DNA of 64,000 nucleotides, from NCBI GenBank assembly GCA_038380435.1, contig JAWZYU010000034.1:4446704-4510703 (forward strand). Reading direction: 5' to 3'. Positions 9,431-19,616 of the stretch are shown here, piece after piece. The stretch's first letter is position 1. Each line of letters begins with the position of its first letter. The notes beneath the pieces were generated by a model that worked only from the letters and a program-made list of their open reading frames with translations, searched no databases and was not told where the DNA came from. The DNA is from Ryuthela nishihirai (Eukaryota; Arthropoda; Arachnida; Araneae; Heptathelidae). The translations under genes and the position numbers were made by a program.

Positions 9431-12400
9431 GGGGGAGTATTTATTTATTTTTATATGCTTGAGGGGGTACTTATTTATTTTTATATGCTTTAGGAGGTAT
9501 TTATTTATTTTTATATGCTTGAGGGGGTATTTATTTTTATATGCTTTAGGAGGTATTTATTTTTATATGCTTCAGGAGGTATTTATTTATTTTTATATGC
9601 TTGAGGGGTATTTATTTTTATATGCTTGAGAAGATATTTATTTATTTTCATATGTTTGAGGTATTTATTTATTTTTATATGCTTGAGGGGGTATTTATTT
9701 ATTTTTATATGCTTGAGGGGGTACTTATTTATTTATTTTATATGCTTGAGGTATTTATTTATTTTTATATGCTTGAGGGGGTATTTATTTATTTTTATAT
9801 GCTTGAGGAGGTATTTATTTTTATATGCTTGAGGGGGTACTTATTTCTATATGCTTGAGGTATTTATTTTTATATGCTTGAGGAGGTATTTATTTTTATA
9901 TGCTTGAGGAGGTATTTATTTTTATATGCTTGAGGGGGTATTTATTTATTTTTATATGCTTGAGGGGGTACTTATTTCTATATGCTTGAGGAGGTATTTA
10001 TTTTTATATGCTTGAGGAGGTATTTATTTATTGTTATATGCTTGAGGAGGTATTTATTTTTATATGCTTGAGGGGGTATTAATTTATTTTTATATGCTTG
10101 AGGGGGTACTTGTTTATTTTTATATGCTTGAGGAGGTATTTATTTTTATATGCTTGAGGGGGTACTTATTTATTTTTATATGCTTGAGGGGGTATTTATT
10201 TATTTTTATATGCTTGAGGGGGATTTATTTTTATATGCTTGAGGAGGTATTTATTTATTTTTATATGATTGAGGGAGTATTTATTTTTATATGCTTGAGG
10301 GGGTATTTATTTATTTTTACATGCTTGAGGGGGTACTTATTTATTTTATATGCTTGAGGGAGTATTTATTTTTTATATGCTTGAGGGGGTATTTATTTAT
10401 TTTTATATGCTTGAGGAGGTACTTATTTATTTTTATAAGCTTGAATGGGTACTTATTTTTATATGCTTGAGGGGGTATTTATTTATTTTTATATGCTTGA
10501 GGGGGTACTTATTTATTTTTATATGCTTGAGGAGGTACTTATTTATTTTTATATGCTTGAGGAGGTATTTATTTTTTTTATGCTTGAGGGGGTATTTATT
10601 TTTATATGCTTGAGGAGGTATTTATTTTTATATGCTTGAGGGGGGTATTTATTTTTATATGCTTGAGGGGGTATTTATTTATTCTTATATGCTTGAGGGG
10701 GTATTTATTTTTATATGCTTGAGGAGGTATTTATTTTTATATGCTTGAGGGAGTATTTAGTTTTATATGCTTGAGGGGGTATTTATTTCTATATGCTTGA
10801 GGGGGTATTTATTTCTATATGCTTGAGGGGGTATTTATTTATTCTTATATGCTTCAGGGGGTATTTATTTTTATATGCTTGAGGGAGTATTTATTTTTAT
10901 ATGCTTGAGGGGGTACTTTTTTATTTTTATATGCTTGAGGGAGTATTTATTTTTATATGCTTGAGGGAGTATTTATTTTTATATGCTTGAGGGGGTATTT
11001 ATTTTTATATGCTTGAGGGGGTACTTGTTTATTTTTATATGCTTGAGGGGGTACTTATTTATTTTTATATGCTTGAGGGGGTACTTATTTATTTTTATAT
11101 GCTTGAGGAGGTATTTATTTTTATATGCTTGAGGGAGTATTTATTTTTATATGCTTGAGGGGGTACTTTTTTTATTTTTATATGCTTCAGGAGGTATTTA
11201 TTTATTTTTATATGCTTGAGGGGGTATTAATTTATTTTTATATGCTTGAGGGGGTATTAATTTATTTTTATATGCTTGAGGGGGTACTTGTTTATTTTTA
11301 TATGCTTGAGGGGGTACTTATTTATTTTTATATGCTTGAGGGGGTACTAATTTATTTTTATATGCTTGAGGGGGTACTTATTTATTTTTATATGTTTGAG
11401 GGGGTATTTATTTATTTTTATATGCTTGAGGAGGTATTTATTTTTATATGCTTGAGGGAGTATTTATTTTTATATGCTTGAGGGAGTATTTATTTTTATA
11501 TGCTTGAGGAGGTACTTATTTATTTTTATATGCTTGAGGGGCTATTTATTTATTTTTATATGCTTGAGGGGGTACTTATTTATATATGCTTGATGAGGTA
11601 TTTATTTATATATGCTTGAGGGGGTACTTATTTATTTTTTATATGCTTGAGGGGGTATTTATTTTTACATGCTTGAGGGGGTACTTATTTATTTTTATAT
11701 GCTTGAGGGGGTATTTATTTTTATATGCTTGAGGAGGTATTTATTTTTATATGCTTGAGGGGATATTTATTTTTATATGCTTGAGGAGGTGTTTATTTTT
11801 ATATGCTTGAGGGAGTATTTATTTTTATGAGGGAGTACTTATTTTTTTATGAGGAGGGTACTTTATTTTTATATGCTTGAGGAGGTATTTATTTTTATAT
11901 GCTTGAGGGGGTATTAATTTATTTTTATATGCTTGAGGGGGTACTTATTTATATATGCTTGATGAGGTATTTATTTTTATATGCTTGAGGAGGTATTTAT
12001 TTATATATGCTTGAGGGGGTACTTATTTTTATATGCTTGAGGGGGTACTTATTTATTTTTATATGCTTGAGGGGGTACTTATTTATTTTCATATGCTTGA
12101 GGGGGTATTTATTTTCATATGCTTGAGGGGGTATTTATTTTTATATGCTTGAGGAGGTATTTATTTTTATATGCTTGAGGGGGTATTTATTTTTATATGC
12201 TTGAGGAGATGTTTATTTTTATATGCTTGAGGGAGTATTTATTTTTATGAGGGAGTACTTATTTTTTTATGAGGGGGTACTTTATTTTTATATGCTTGAG
12301 GAGGTATTTATTTTTATATGCTTGAGGGGGTATTAATTTATTTTTATATGCTTGAGGGGTATTAATTTATTTTTATATGCTTGAGGGGGTACTTGTTTAT

Positions 12401-12613
12401 TTTTATATGCTTGAGGGGGTACTTATTTATTTTTATATGCTTGAGGGGGTATTTATTTATTTTTATATGCTTGATGAGGTATTTATTTATTTTTATATGC
12501 TTGAAGGGGTACTTATATATTTTTATATGTTTGAGGAGGTATTTATTTATTTTTATATGCTTGAGGAGGTATTTATTTTTATATGCTTGAGGGGGTATTT
12601 ATTTATTTTTATA
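9431..12613 (+). repeat. 3.2 kb minisatellite made of SINE-B tail units
   Basis: Roughly 110 head-to-tail units of about 26 or 30 bp, with core GCTTGAGGGGGTATTTATT plus TATTTTTATAT. The unit matches the last ~24 bases of SINE-B (GCTTGAGGGGGTATTTATT...). Variants GAGGAGG, GAGGGAG, GTACTTA and GTATTAA alternate. A higher-order repeat of 420 bp is visible: 11821 onward matches 12241 onward. All frames of the array translate to YFYMLEGVFI-type repeats, which I regard as a by-product. Confidence 0.93.
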
Positions 12614-12626
12614 TATTTTTTCAGCA

Positions 12627-12802
12627 ACAAGGACCCCAAAGGCTCAGAGATCGTTGGTGGAAGGAGATCCACTCAAAACGCTTTAGGATACAGATAATAA
12701 CCTCCCGTCAAGCCCATCTAGCGTCCTCTCCAACGTGCACAGAGCACGGCTGTCCCGCACACGGTCCACGGCTCAACGTCCCATCCGACGGACGGCGGCC
12801 TT
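12627..12802 (-). mobile_element. SINE-A internal fragment
   Basis: Diverged central part only (GGCTCAGAGA to GACGGACGGCGGCC); neither head nor tail. It abuts the end of the minisatellite. Confidence 0.75.
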
Positions 12803-13260
12803 TTAAAACAGTCATTTTTTCAACCCATTTGCTTTGTCAGCAAAAAAAAGTATCTCCTCTCACGTGGAATATTTTTTTTTAATTTGTTGCTTTATCCTAA
12901 TGCATTTTATTTTCATTTAAAAATATATATAATTATAAAATTTTCAAATAGGGTTGAACCGACAAAACCGCGAATAAGAAAATTTGTGTTAACGCTGATA
13001 GCGGATGAAATCTCGTATTGGATAAGATATGCAAGAACATGCGCAAACATTCTGCGTTGTTGATGACTGAGTGGAAAAAAAACTATTTGAGGTAACGGAA
13101 AAAGAAATCTGATTTGAAAATTGAAGATGAGATTCACTTTAAAATGAAATAAAATGCATTGGGACAAAACCACAAATTAAAAAGTTATTTTGCGTGAAAT
13201 GAGTGATGATTATGCTGACAAAGCAAGAAAATTATTTTAGTGTTGAGGAAACTGGAATTA
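12803..13260. other. Unassigned AT-rich DNA
   Basis: No gene, RNA or known repeat seen. Confidence 0.4.
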
Positions 13261-15161
13261 CCGTTTTTGCCGGCGTATAAGACGCACCCCCTTTTTTAGA
13301 CACATTTTTAAGGGAAAAAAAATTTTCTACATTGTCTCATGAATTTCCATAAAGATTTACTGTACTCATTTTAGAGTTATTTATGTATACAAAAAATGTA
13401 ACTAGGGAACATTGTAGTTAGGTACCTTTTAATGTTCATCCTCAAAACCCAGAAATTAATCTCCAGAACTAAATGAAAAACCACTTGAAGCCTCTTTTTC
13501 AGAAACTGAGACTTCGTATAACAAATCATCCTCTGTGCCATCAAGTGAGTTACTAATACCACATTTCTTAAATGACTTTACAACTGTCTCATGTTTCACA
13601 GCATTCTATGAAGTTTTGACCCATTCACAAATCTGCAAAATGCTAGGTGTCTTCCTTCTTCCTGATGGGGTCACTTCAAAATCTGTAGACTGCATCCAAC
13701 TCTTCCATTTCTCCTTCATGAATCCTTTAAATGGTTTATTAATGCAGACATCTAAAGGTTGAAGCTGGCTCGTTAACCTGGAATTACAGCTAACTGAGTT
13801 TTCAGTTGGTTGATTTTATTTTTTACAGCTTCTGTTCTATGACTCCGAAACTGATCCCATACTAGCAAGGCAGGTTTCTTTAACAGTCCACCAGGATGCC
13901 TAGACCACACATTGTCTATTCACAACTTCATCCCCCCTTCATCCATCCAGCCCTTAGGGTGAACATGCACAAACACACCTTTAGGCAGTTTTTCCTTTGG
14001 CAAGGTTTTCCTTTTGAAAAAAATCAAAAGAGGCGGCAATTTTGTTCCATTGGCACAACAAGACAACACGACTGTGTAGTGCGATTTCTCATGTCTACAA
14101 GTTTTAACAATAACACTTCTTGGACCTTTGGAATCTACTGTTTTGTTTGAGGATACATCGAACGTCAGTGGGACCTCATCCATGTTTCCTATTTGTGAAA
14201 GTTCAAAATTTCCACTTTTTCTTGCATTAATGACAATTTTATGAAATTCGATAATCTTGTCTTCATATTCTGTTGGCATCTTTGGTGCTATTCTTGTTTT
14301 AGTCCACATACGTAAGTCATTTCTCTTCATGGATCTAGAACACCATGACGTCGATCCTGTAAAATCAGCGATGCTTCTGTTAGTAGCTATCACTCTTGCT
14401 TGTTGATAGTCATTTTTGTGGAAACTGAAAATCCCCAGCTTCGGTGGACTAATAACCAAGTTTTTAATTCTTCTTCTTGGTCCGGTCATTTTGCAATTCC
14501 ATGTCGCAGATTATGTTTACTACGCATTGCTTTTTTTACGTCTTCCTGTCTTCTCCAAGTTCTTCTCATCTTTTCTGTTGGCGGTGATCCGAAATTCCTC
14601 TCTGCTGCCCTGTTTCCGTGTTCTTTAGCATACTCAATCACTCGTAGCTTGAATGCAATATCATAGCAGAATCTGCGTTGTTTTTGAGCCATGTTTCGTA
14701 GCAAAAACACGAGAAAGCTTCTTCGGTACTAAAAGTTTACGTTTTTGTTGCCTTGAGGTGCTGTAATCGGTAACGACGCGCCATGCTCGCGCTTTTCGAA
14801 AAAATATGCCAGTGAAATGTGATCACACATGCGCACATTGGATGAATCGTAACCTTGAGGTGTCAGTGGATCTGAACTCTATTTTACTGGAATGCTCCCT
14901 CTATCAGTAGTGAAGCATAAAATACATCACGCAACTTATTATTTTTACAGAACAAAAAAAAATATGGAAACGAATTTGAAACCACTCTTTCGCAAAGGGA
15001 CAAAATGCAAAAGAATACTTATATATGTATATTGATATAAACCAAAAGTTTTAGACTAAAATTTCAACTCATAATTTTGATTACCGGCGCATAAGACGCA
15101 CCCCATATTTTAGGAGTATTTTGAGGGGGGAAAAGTGCGTCCTATACGCCGGCAAATAAGG
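13261..15161 (-). mobile_element. pogo/Tigger-like DNA transposon, 1.9 kb
   Basis: Terminal inverted repeats read TTTGCCGGCGTATAAGACG on the left and TTTGCCGGCGTATAGGACG on the inverted right end, each flanked by TA (13259-13260 and 15162-15163), as in the Tc1/mariner/pogo superfamily. The inside encodes a decayed pogo-type transposase on the minus strand. The right end holds an extra inverted copy of the tip (about 15083-15150), giving a terminal hairpin. Length is close to that of known pogo elements (about 2 kb). Confidence 0.9.
13500..14693 (-). pseudogene. pogo-like transposase relic
   Basis: The enzyme cuts and pastes the element by binding its ends and catalysing transfer with a DDE/D centre. 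The N-terminal piece (14693-14486) has a CENP-B/pogo-type helix-turn-helix start with the pattern FKLRVIEYAKEHGNRAAER. A second frame (14489-13920) carries the catalytic start QIGNMDEVPLTFD, then KGPRSVIVKT and GTKLPPLLIF, all typical of pogo/Tigger proteins. The C-terminal part (below 13920) continues in other frames with the second acidic site in WDQFRSHR and the words QLQPLDV and NKPFKGF. At least one stop and two frame changes separate the pieces, so the gene is dead. Start chosen at the Met before AQKQRR. Confidence 0.85.
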
Positions 15162-15199
15162 TATGTTAATGTTCTACTTTTAAATAAATTCAAAAAAAA

Positions 15200-15366
15200 A
15201 ATTCCCCCTCAAGCATGATAGGAGCCTGTCAGTTTAATTATGCCATACAGATCTGTGAGGAAGGCAAGACTTCAACAGAAAGAGAACACAAACATCCATG
15301 CCTTACCCAGGGCTCAAACCCAGGTCACTTTGATCATTAGCCAAATGCACAAATTACACCATAGCT
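15200..15366 (-). mobile_element. SINE-B, diverged
   Basis: The tail CTTGAGGGGGAA, the partly deleted hairpin region and the head with B box GGTTTGAGCCC are recognisable on the minus strand, with many substitutions. Confidence 0.75.
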
Positions 15367-15540
15367 TTACCAAATTTTTGTTGTTGCTGAAATTTAATTC
15401 TCAGTCAGAAATATTTCTTACTATTAATGATATTAAAGTTCCTGTTTAAACTAGCACAAATTGACAAATCACAGAAATTATATTTTTAATTACTTGAAAA
15501 ATATTAACTCTAAATCATTATTTTTAAATAAATAAATCCT

Positions 15541-15546
15541 TTTATT
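15541..15546 (-). promoter_or_regulatory. Likely poly(A) signal of the GH20-like gene
   Basis: AATAAA on the minus strand about 25 bases after the stop codon of the last exon. This is the first such signal downstream and would give a very short 3-prime UTR; further AATAAA-like words follow. Confidence 0.4.
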
Positions 15547-15572
15547 CTTTTGTGTGTTATAAATATATACAA

Positions 15573-15747
15573 TCATACTGTAAATAACTGTTGCTTCAGT
15601 ACATTATCACCTTGGTAAGAGGATTGGTCATTGTTAGCTATCAGCTTATGTAAAAGAGTGTTGAAGAGAAAAAGAGAAGCGTGAAGGCCACAAGGTAAGT
15701 TTCGACTCAACCACACTGCTCGGAATTGCTCTGTTAATGCAAGTAAT
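15573..15747 (-). CDS. GH20-like glycosidase, last exon
   Basis: Last coding exon of the only host gene seen here. The acceptor is a pyrimidine-rich tract ending in TTGTTCAG at 15748, and the exon ends with TGA at 15573-15575. It starts in phase 2: the bases AG from the 29186-29302 exon complete an Arg codon with its first base. It encodes 58 residues beginning RLLALTEQFRAVWLSRN. In family 20 beta-N-acetylhexosaminidase-type proteins I recall a C-terminal block of the form 'ELxxLxxxYRxLWLARNRPGGLxxS', and VWLSRNLPCGLHAS fits it. The stretch after KLIANND is not conserved to my knowledge. The intron to the preceding exon is 13.4 kb and holds a LINE, several SINEs and a Tc1-like relic. Confidence 0.85.
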
Positions 15748-17156
15748 CTGAACAAAAAGAAAAAAGTAATTATTGAAATAGTCAAAATTATTTTCCTTCC
15801 TAACTTTACTATATCTGCATTCACTTGTGGGGACATAAAAGATGCACGGTTTATTAACAAAGAGTATAATTATACAATTATAATTTCTACGTTTAAAATA
15901 TTCGTTTTTATGAAACAAAAACAACATATCAGCATTTTTAAACATAATTTTCCATCATCAAATAAGTCGACACGTAGTTCTAAGGATAGGAAACATTGTT
16001 CTGCTTAACTATCATCTCAACCAGGGTTTTCGAATTCAGGACCTCATGCCAAAAGCAAGCACATAAAAACATTTCTTGTGGCATGAATTGTCATGAAACA
16101 GTTGTTTAAAACAGTAATGCATCATTAATAATTACCTCAGAAATTAATTAAAACTTAAATAATAAGTACTGCTTCAAACCATTTAATAAAATAAATATAC
16201 ATTTTAGAAGTTTGCATAATGATTATTTCAATATTAGACAATTCTAAATTTCTCTTTAAAACAAGATAATTTATTATTATAAATTAATAATTATATTTAT
16301 TTTAATATAATTATATTTATTATTAATATTCCATCTTCCATAACTCTTTAAATGCTGAATGAATATTGTTGAAAATCGTGCTTTAAATATATTTATGATC
16401 TTTATCTTCAGCACATTTTTCCTTTAAATGCATATTTTAGAAGTTAAAAAGTTTCAAGGTTAGATTTCCAACATAACAAGGAAATTCCTCAATATTTGGA
16501 TAGGACAGTGTAATATAGTGAATTTCATATAGTGTCCTCTGGGAGTGCTGCTGCCTTATCATTTATATCATCTAATTATTTAACCAATTTGTTCCCAATT
16601 TAAATTATTCTACTTTTTCTCTGTAATTAGTTATCTTTTCACATCGTTGATGTGTTTACGTATATTATACAAATACAAGTGTCTGCTGACTTACATATTT
16701 TTGGCTTATGCAAATTTTGTGATAATGCAATTTTTCTTGAGTGCTGATGTAAACAAACACAGATGGGCATGACATCACCCTCATAGTTTTTCATTAAAAT
16801 TTTAGTGAAGATTGATAAATAATAAAATTATTTAACACCTAAAAATTGGGATTCATAAGCTGGCTAAAATGAATGGTATTAAAGATAATTCAATTGCATA
16901 TTCTGCAATGAAAAATTCAAAGGCAATAAAACCAAAATAAAAACAGAAAATGACAGCTAATAAAAATTTCAAACAAGTTACTAACAAAAATGTCATTAAA
17001 ATACGAAAACAAAGATATTTAAATCAGCATCAAATGTTACATTAGAAGCATCAGTCAAACTTGTCTGATTCATTAGCTTCATTCAGTGATTTGGCAAAAT
17101 AGTCAAACAACTCCATGTGGAAAAGTGAATTTACACTGAATGCTTAGGTAAGAAAC
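15748..17156. other. Intronic AT-rich DNA, unassigned
   Basis: Very AT-rich stretch inside the last intron of the GH20-like gene. No exon, RNA or recognised transposon found. Confidence 0.45.
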
Positions 17157-17169
17157 CTCAGTTTATAAA

Positions 17170-17809
17170 TTAAAATCAATCCAAAGTGAATGCACAGTAT
17201 TGCCTGTTATGAAACATTAATTAATAGATTCTGAAAAAAATTCATCGTCGCCACAGCAGAAATCGAACCCGCATCTCTCCAGATTCATGCCAGAGCGCGC
17301 TAACCATTGCACCACGCGTCGGACAACGAATATTTTCAGAATATGACCTTTTTTAAATCTTCTTGAGACGTGACAGACAGCGCCATCTATACTCAAGGAG
17401 ATGCAACGTTTTCAGTCGTTGCATTTGATTATCATGTTAATGAGAAGGTCGTTAACGCTACCGCGTTAAATATATAATTAAAATCAATCCGAAGTGAATG
17501 CACAGTATTCCCTGTTAAGAAACATTAATTTGGATTGACTTTAATTATATATTTAACGCGGTAGCGTTAGCGACCTTCTCATTAACATCTGATAATCAAA
17601 TGCAACAACTGAAAACGTTGCATCTCCTTGAGTATAGATGGCGCTGTCTCAGTCACGTCTCAAGAAGAAGATTTAAAAAAGGTCATATTCTGAAAATATT
17701 CGTTGTCCGACGCATGGTGCAATGGTTAGCGCGCTCTGGCATGAACCTGGAGAGATGCGGGTTCGATTCCCGCCGTGGCGGCGATGAATTTTTTTTCAGA
17801 ATCTATTAA
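17170..17809. mobile_element. Palindromic retroposon with a tRNA-like head in each arm
   Basis: Arms 17221-17490 and 17532-17809 are inverted copies around a 41-base loop. Each holds a tRNA-like head: on the plus strand (right arm, about 17704-17780) a TGGTGCAATGGTTAGCG A-box-like word, a T arm GCGGGTTCGATTCCCGC with a perfect stem, and a GCATGAACC loop region; the left arm has the same inverted. A 50-base sequence beginning TAAAATCAATCC occurs both before the left arm (17171-17220) and in the loop (17480-17528). The whole is flanked by the exact 13 bp repeat ctcagtttataaa (17157-17169 and 17810-17822), so it behaves as one insertion made by LINE-type target-primed integration. No coding capacity. 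Confidence 0.8.
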
Positions 17810-17988
17810 CTCAGTTTATAAAGTTACTACTACTGAGAAAAATACTTCCCTCAAGAGAGACATGGGTTTGAATCAAACGGATCAGAAAACTAATATTTTC
17901 CACAAACTATTCATTGATTTACGTGAGCACTTTTGGAATGTGGCTATTGCATAAGCTTAGGATACCTGTACTTAACTATAACAAATGA

Positions 17989-18090
17989 AAAAAAAATTCA
18001 CCTCAAACAGTTACTTGACACAGAAGTTTGACAGAAGCCTGTCAGTGTAATACATCATAAAAAACTGTGAAGACCTTGTCAGTGCAATAA
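17989..18090 (-). mobile_element. SINE-B fragment, diverged
   Basis: Only the tail and hairpin part (inverted CCTCAAACAG, GACAGAAGCCTGTCAG) is recognisable. Confidence 0.6.
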
Positions 18091-18228
18091 AATATTTTTT
18101 TTTAAATTTAAATTCTGCATTATTTGGTTTCAATAAATGTAGCCCAAAGCTTTATGTTAGACACGTATATTAAATTTTGATACACTATTTAAATATTAAG
18201 CTTGTAATTAGTAACAACTTATTTGCTA

Positions 18229-18300
18229 GATCAATGTTTCCAACCAGGGTTCCATGAGCTGTCTTTGGTGGTTCCATGCAACTTTTTTTTTTTCTGGGAG
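18229..18300. other. Possible hAT-type element end
   Basis: CAATGTTTCCAACCAGGGTTCCATG resembles the CAGTGTTTCCCAACC-type ends of hAT elements, as two short words. I found no matching other end or 8 bp duplication. Confidence 0.3.
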
Positions 18301-18424
18301 TGACTAAAAAAAGCTTTTATACATATACATTGAATTGGCTTCACATTAGCAGCACCCCCTTGTGTAAGAATAAACTGGTCTGTGATGCTGTTACTGGCTC
18401 AAGGTCAGGAACAGCTGTTATACA

Positions 18425-18900
18425 ATTGTAGAGTGCACAGGTCCCGGACAATTCGTCTAATGCCAATTGGTCCAATGGTACATTTTGTTCAATGCCGATT
18501 CGCCCCATGGTACATTTCATCCAATACCGATTGGTCCAATGCAGTAGCGAATATAGAGGGGGTGGATCGGTTGATTTTATTATTGTGTGCCATTTTATTT
18601 TACTAAATTGCTTTTGTGTCCAAAAGAAAAATAATTTAGAAAAAGAACAAGCTATTTTTCAACCTAAAGGCCGAGTAAAGTTGTGAAACCTATTTTTTCA
18701 CCAGCAGACCCCTTAATTCTATAACGAGCCCTACCTCATATATTGTGCCCTCCCCTCCCAAGATATTTTCTGGATCTCCCCCCCTCCCCCCCGGTCCAAT
18801 GGTATGATTCATAAAATGACATAATTGGTCAAATTGGATGATTCATCTACATTTTCCAAACGAGCCGTTCATGTAAGGAGACAATTTGTCTATTGCCAAA
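18425..18900. repeat. Degenerate short-period repeat (AATTGGTCCAATGG)
   Basis: At 18430-18545 and again at 18795-18900 words such as GCCAATTGGTCCAATGGTA, ATTCGTCTAATG and GCCGATTCGCCCCATGG recur every 13-17 bases. The same vocabulary, inverted, appears at 26080-26235. Confidence 0.6.
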
Positions 18901-19019
18901 GGGTACAAATCATTTCTTATAAACGTATCATGCATATATTTCTTGTCATTAGTTATAATTTACCTTCATACTATAATTTTAAGCCATTGCATTATTTTGC
19001 CATCATTAGTAATAAAAAA

Positions 19020-19085
19020 TAAATACCCCCCTCAAGTAGCTGCTTGCCACAGAGGTCTGACAGGAGCCTGTCAGTTTATATGCCT
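19020..19085 (-). mobile_element. SINE-B 3-prime fragment
   Basis: Tail, AGCTGCTTGCCACAGAGG and the hairpin are present in inverted orientation; the match ends at TTTATATGCC. Confidence 0.8.
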
Positions 19086-19587
19086 GAAAGGATGTACTAT
19101 TTGTTGCAGATGTTATGCAACCATGGCAATCCCCGGTTCCATCGATAAGACACTACCAAGTTAATGGAAAGCCATGACTATCTAGAGTCGGGGGCAAGAA
19201 TGCGCCATATAGACGCACCTCAACCCCGACCTCACATGGCAGCAGTCCTATAAAAGGAAAGCTAACCACCAGAAGAAACCTGAAATTTAATCTGTTCTCA
19301 ATTAGCCATGAACAAGGATATGTAGATCCTAGTTCGCTTGGCACCCGGGGTGGAGACTCTTAGTAAGGCACAGACTTTTGAAAGGGGTCATGCCTACTAG
19401 GCGGGCTCAGACTGTTCAGCAGAGCCCTTGAACTGCTCACACAGAGCACCTGATAGGTGAGGTCTAAGACACAGTCACCATCCAACCGGCACGTCCAACC
19501 GGTTGGCGATGTCCTCGACCTCGGTTGGTCTTGGCTATGTCCAACCGGGGACCAAATCCGGTCAGCGAAGCCCTCGACTGGGTTGCT
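19086..19587. other. GC-richer block of unknown origin
   Basis: About 500 bp clearly richer in GC than the surroundings, with three TCCAACCGG words near 19473-19550. It lies between a SINE-B fragment and the repeat interrupted by the LINE. It could be the 5-prime leader of another LINE copy on the minus strand; no frame supports this directly. Confidence 0.35.
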
Positions 19588-19616
19588 GGGCAACTTGTTG
19601 CTGTGGATATTTTAAC

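Noticed and set aside
9601..12697. Open frames of up to 118 codons with YFYMLEGVFI repeats
   Set aside because: They follow the minisatellite unit in several frames, start and stop at random units, and appear in overlapping frames at once. A by-product of an array without frequent stops.
17704..17785. A true tRNA gene
   Set aside because: The T arm is perfect and A/B-box words are present, but the acceptor stem does not pair well and the base before the anticodon is not T. It is part of a palindromic retroposon. The heads of SINE-A, B and C were rejected as tRNA genes for similar reasons.
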